Below, piece after piece: positions 63,298 to 64,000 of a stretch of 64,000 nt of DNA. The notes below the pieces were generated by a model. The model was given only the letters and a program-made list of their open reading frames with translations. It did no database searches and had not been told where the DNA came from. Positions within the stretch are counted from its first letter, which is position 1. Every line of letters begins with the position of its first letter. Source of the stretch: Ardenticatenaceae bacterium (GTDB lineage: Bacteria; Chloroflexota; Anaerolineae; Promineifilales; Promineifilaceae); NCBI GenBank assembly GCA_020634495.1, contig JACKBR010000024.1, positions 1 through 64,000 on the forward strand, written 5' to 3'. Both the position numbers and the translations under genes were made by a program.

Positions 63298-64000
63298 TCA
63301 TGCGGCGGCGAGCCAGTTTTTGACATAAGCCAGCAGCTCATCCAGGGGGACAACGGCCGTTTCCCCACCATTTCTCACCTTCACCTCCACGCCACCCGCC
63401 GCCAGGGAGCGCTGGCTTACCGTCAGGCGCAGCGGCAGCCCAATGAGATCGGCATCGTTGAACTTCACGCCCGGACGCTCGTCACGGTCATCAAACAACA
63501 GTTCGACCCCTGCTTCTTGCAATTGAGCGTAAAGGGAAACGGCCGTTTCCAGCCCACCGCGCAGCGCCAACAAATGCCCCTGGTACGGCGCAATCGCCAC
63601 CGGCCAGGTCAGTCCATTTTCATCGTGGTGCTGCTCTGCCAGACAAGCCAGCAGCCGGGTCACACCGATGCCGTAGCACCCCATCACAATCGGCTGGGCC
63701 ACATTCTGCTCATCCACAAACGTCGCCCCCATCGTGTCACTGTAGCGCGTGCCCAGATTGAAGATATTGGCCACCTCTACAGCGCGCACCGTGCGCAGCG
63801 GCTGGCCGCAGGTTGTGCAGGCATCGCCTGCCTGCGCCGCCGTGATGTCTGCCACAACGTCCACCGCGCCATCCCAGCCTGACTCGTCCACAGCATCATC
63901 CACCACCCAGATGTCGGTGGTCTGTTCGGCCGTCGGACGCACGCGCTGGGCGTCTAGCACATGCACCAGCTTGGTTTCGTTAATCTGAGCATTTTGGTAG
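63298..64000 (-). CDS. proS: Prolyl-tRNA synthetase, C-terminal part
   Basis: Partial: open at the window edge (frame reads NAQINETKLVHVLDAQRV upstream). The class-II motif-3 region VMGCYGIGVTRLLACLAEQHHD and the C-terminal anticodon-binding domain (VELLFDDRDERPGVKFNDADLIGLPLRLTV) identify it. A CTTCGQP zinc-like pair belongs to the bacterial-type enzyme's inserted domain region. It ends ...NWLAAA at 63298. Confidence 0.95.
   Translation of the reverse strand, partial: YQNAQINETKLVHVLDAQRVRPTAEQTTDIWVVDDAVDESGWDGAVDVVADITAAQAGDACTTCGQPLRTVRAVEVANIFNLGTRYSDTMGATFVDEQNVAQPIVMGCYGIGVTRLLACLAEQHHDENGLTWPVAIAPYQGHLLALRGGLETAVSLYAQLQEAGVELLFDDRDERPGVKFNDADLIGLPLRLTVSQRSLAAGGVEVKVRNGGETAVVPLDELLAYVKNWLAAA

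Overview
The window (about 55% GC, 64 kb) looks like a chromosome segment of an uncultured filamentous Chloroflexota (Anaerolineae/Ardenticatenia/Promineofilum-like). The evidence is the gene repertoire, abundant STAND/CHAT/vWA conflict genes, dispersed intergenic hairpin repeats, and the octamer palindrome ACGGCCGT, which I find about 110 times by eye where about one or two are expected. There is no rRNA or other lineage marker, so the placement is inference.

Layout. 0-4.2 kb: end of a glycosylasparaginase, two tandem degenerate receiver proteins, a haloalkane dehalogenase, and an orphan death-like adaptor (EAD) gene with a helical partner. 4.5-11.2 kb: mutS2, a zinc-ribbon membrane protein, a TPR protein, a GerW/YtfJ protein, a GNAT and an aldo/keto reductase. 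11.5-21.8 kb: lon with a late frameshift, then a gene graveyard. The graveyard holds a shattered AIPR abortive-infection gene, two broken membrane-protein genes (one YwiC-like) and a broken FitA/PIN toxin-antitoxin pair. Among them lie intact small genes: UPF0158, XRE regulators, a TumE-type toxin pair and a cupin. 22.1-22.5 kb: tmRNA on the minus strand. 22.7-29.9 kb (minus): a frameshifted FAD oxidoreductase, a sucrase/ferredoxin-like protein, ferritin and a complete Fbp-type ferric-iron ABC transporter, an iron uptake and storage neighbourhood. 30.2-33.2 kb (minus): a SAM-I riboswitch, a Cys/Met-metabolism PLP enzyme and aspartokinase, i.e. methionine biosynthesis under SAM control. 33.4-42.9 kb: a large hybrid histidine kinase, a SET protein, tgt, uppP, a PstS-like lipoprotein, a candidate small RNA and rocD.

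43.6-56.5 kb is the outstanding region. In one direction it carries an unknown protein, a CHAT protease with a C-terminal EAD, a catalytically dead CHAT fused to an inactive STAND-like domain, a MoxR AAA+ ATPase, a vWA protein, and a giant (~2058 aa) protein. I read the giant's order as VMAP-like N-domain, STAND ATPase split by a DnaB-helicase N-terminal domain, second STAND-like copy, NBR1-type Ig, dead CHAT, dead Roc GTPase, COR, EAD. The gene set matches the vWA-MoxR-VMAP ternary conflict systems known from comparative genomics. The DnaB-N insertion, the one-live/two-dead CHAT arrangement and the Roc-COR tail look new to me. My inference is that phage or stress sensing by the giant, assembled with MoxR and vWA, activates the single live CHAT protease through EAD-EAD contacts; the DnaB domain may be a bait for replication-hijacking phage proteins.

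56.6-64 kb: a small protein plus retropepsin-like protein pair, an EamA transporter, a nucleoside phosphorylase, an NB-ARC protein without sensor repeats, a peptide-type ABC binding protein, and the C-terminal part of prolyl-tRNA synthetase at the window edge.
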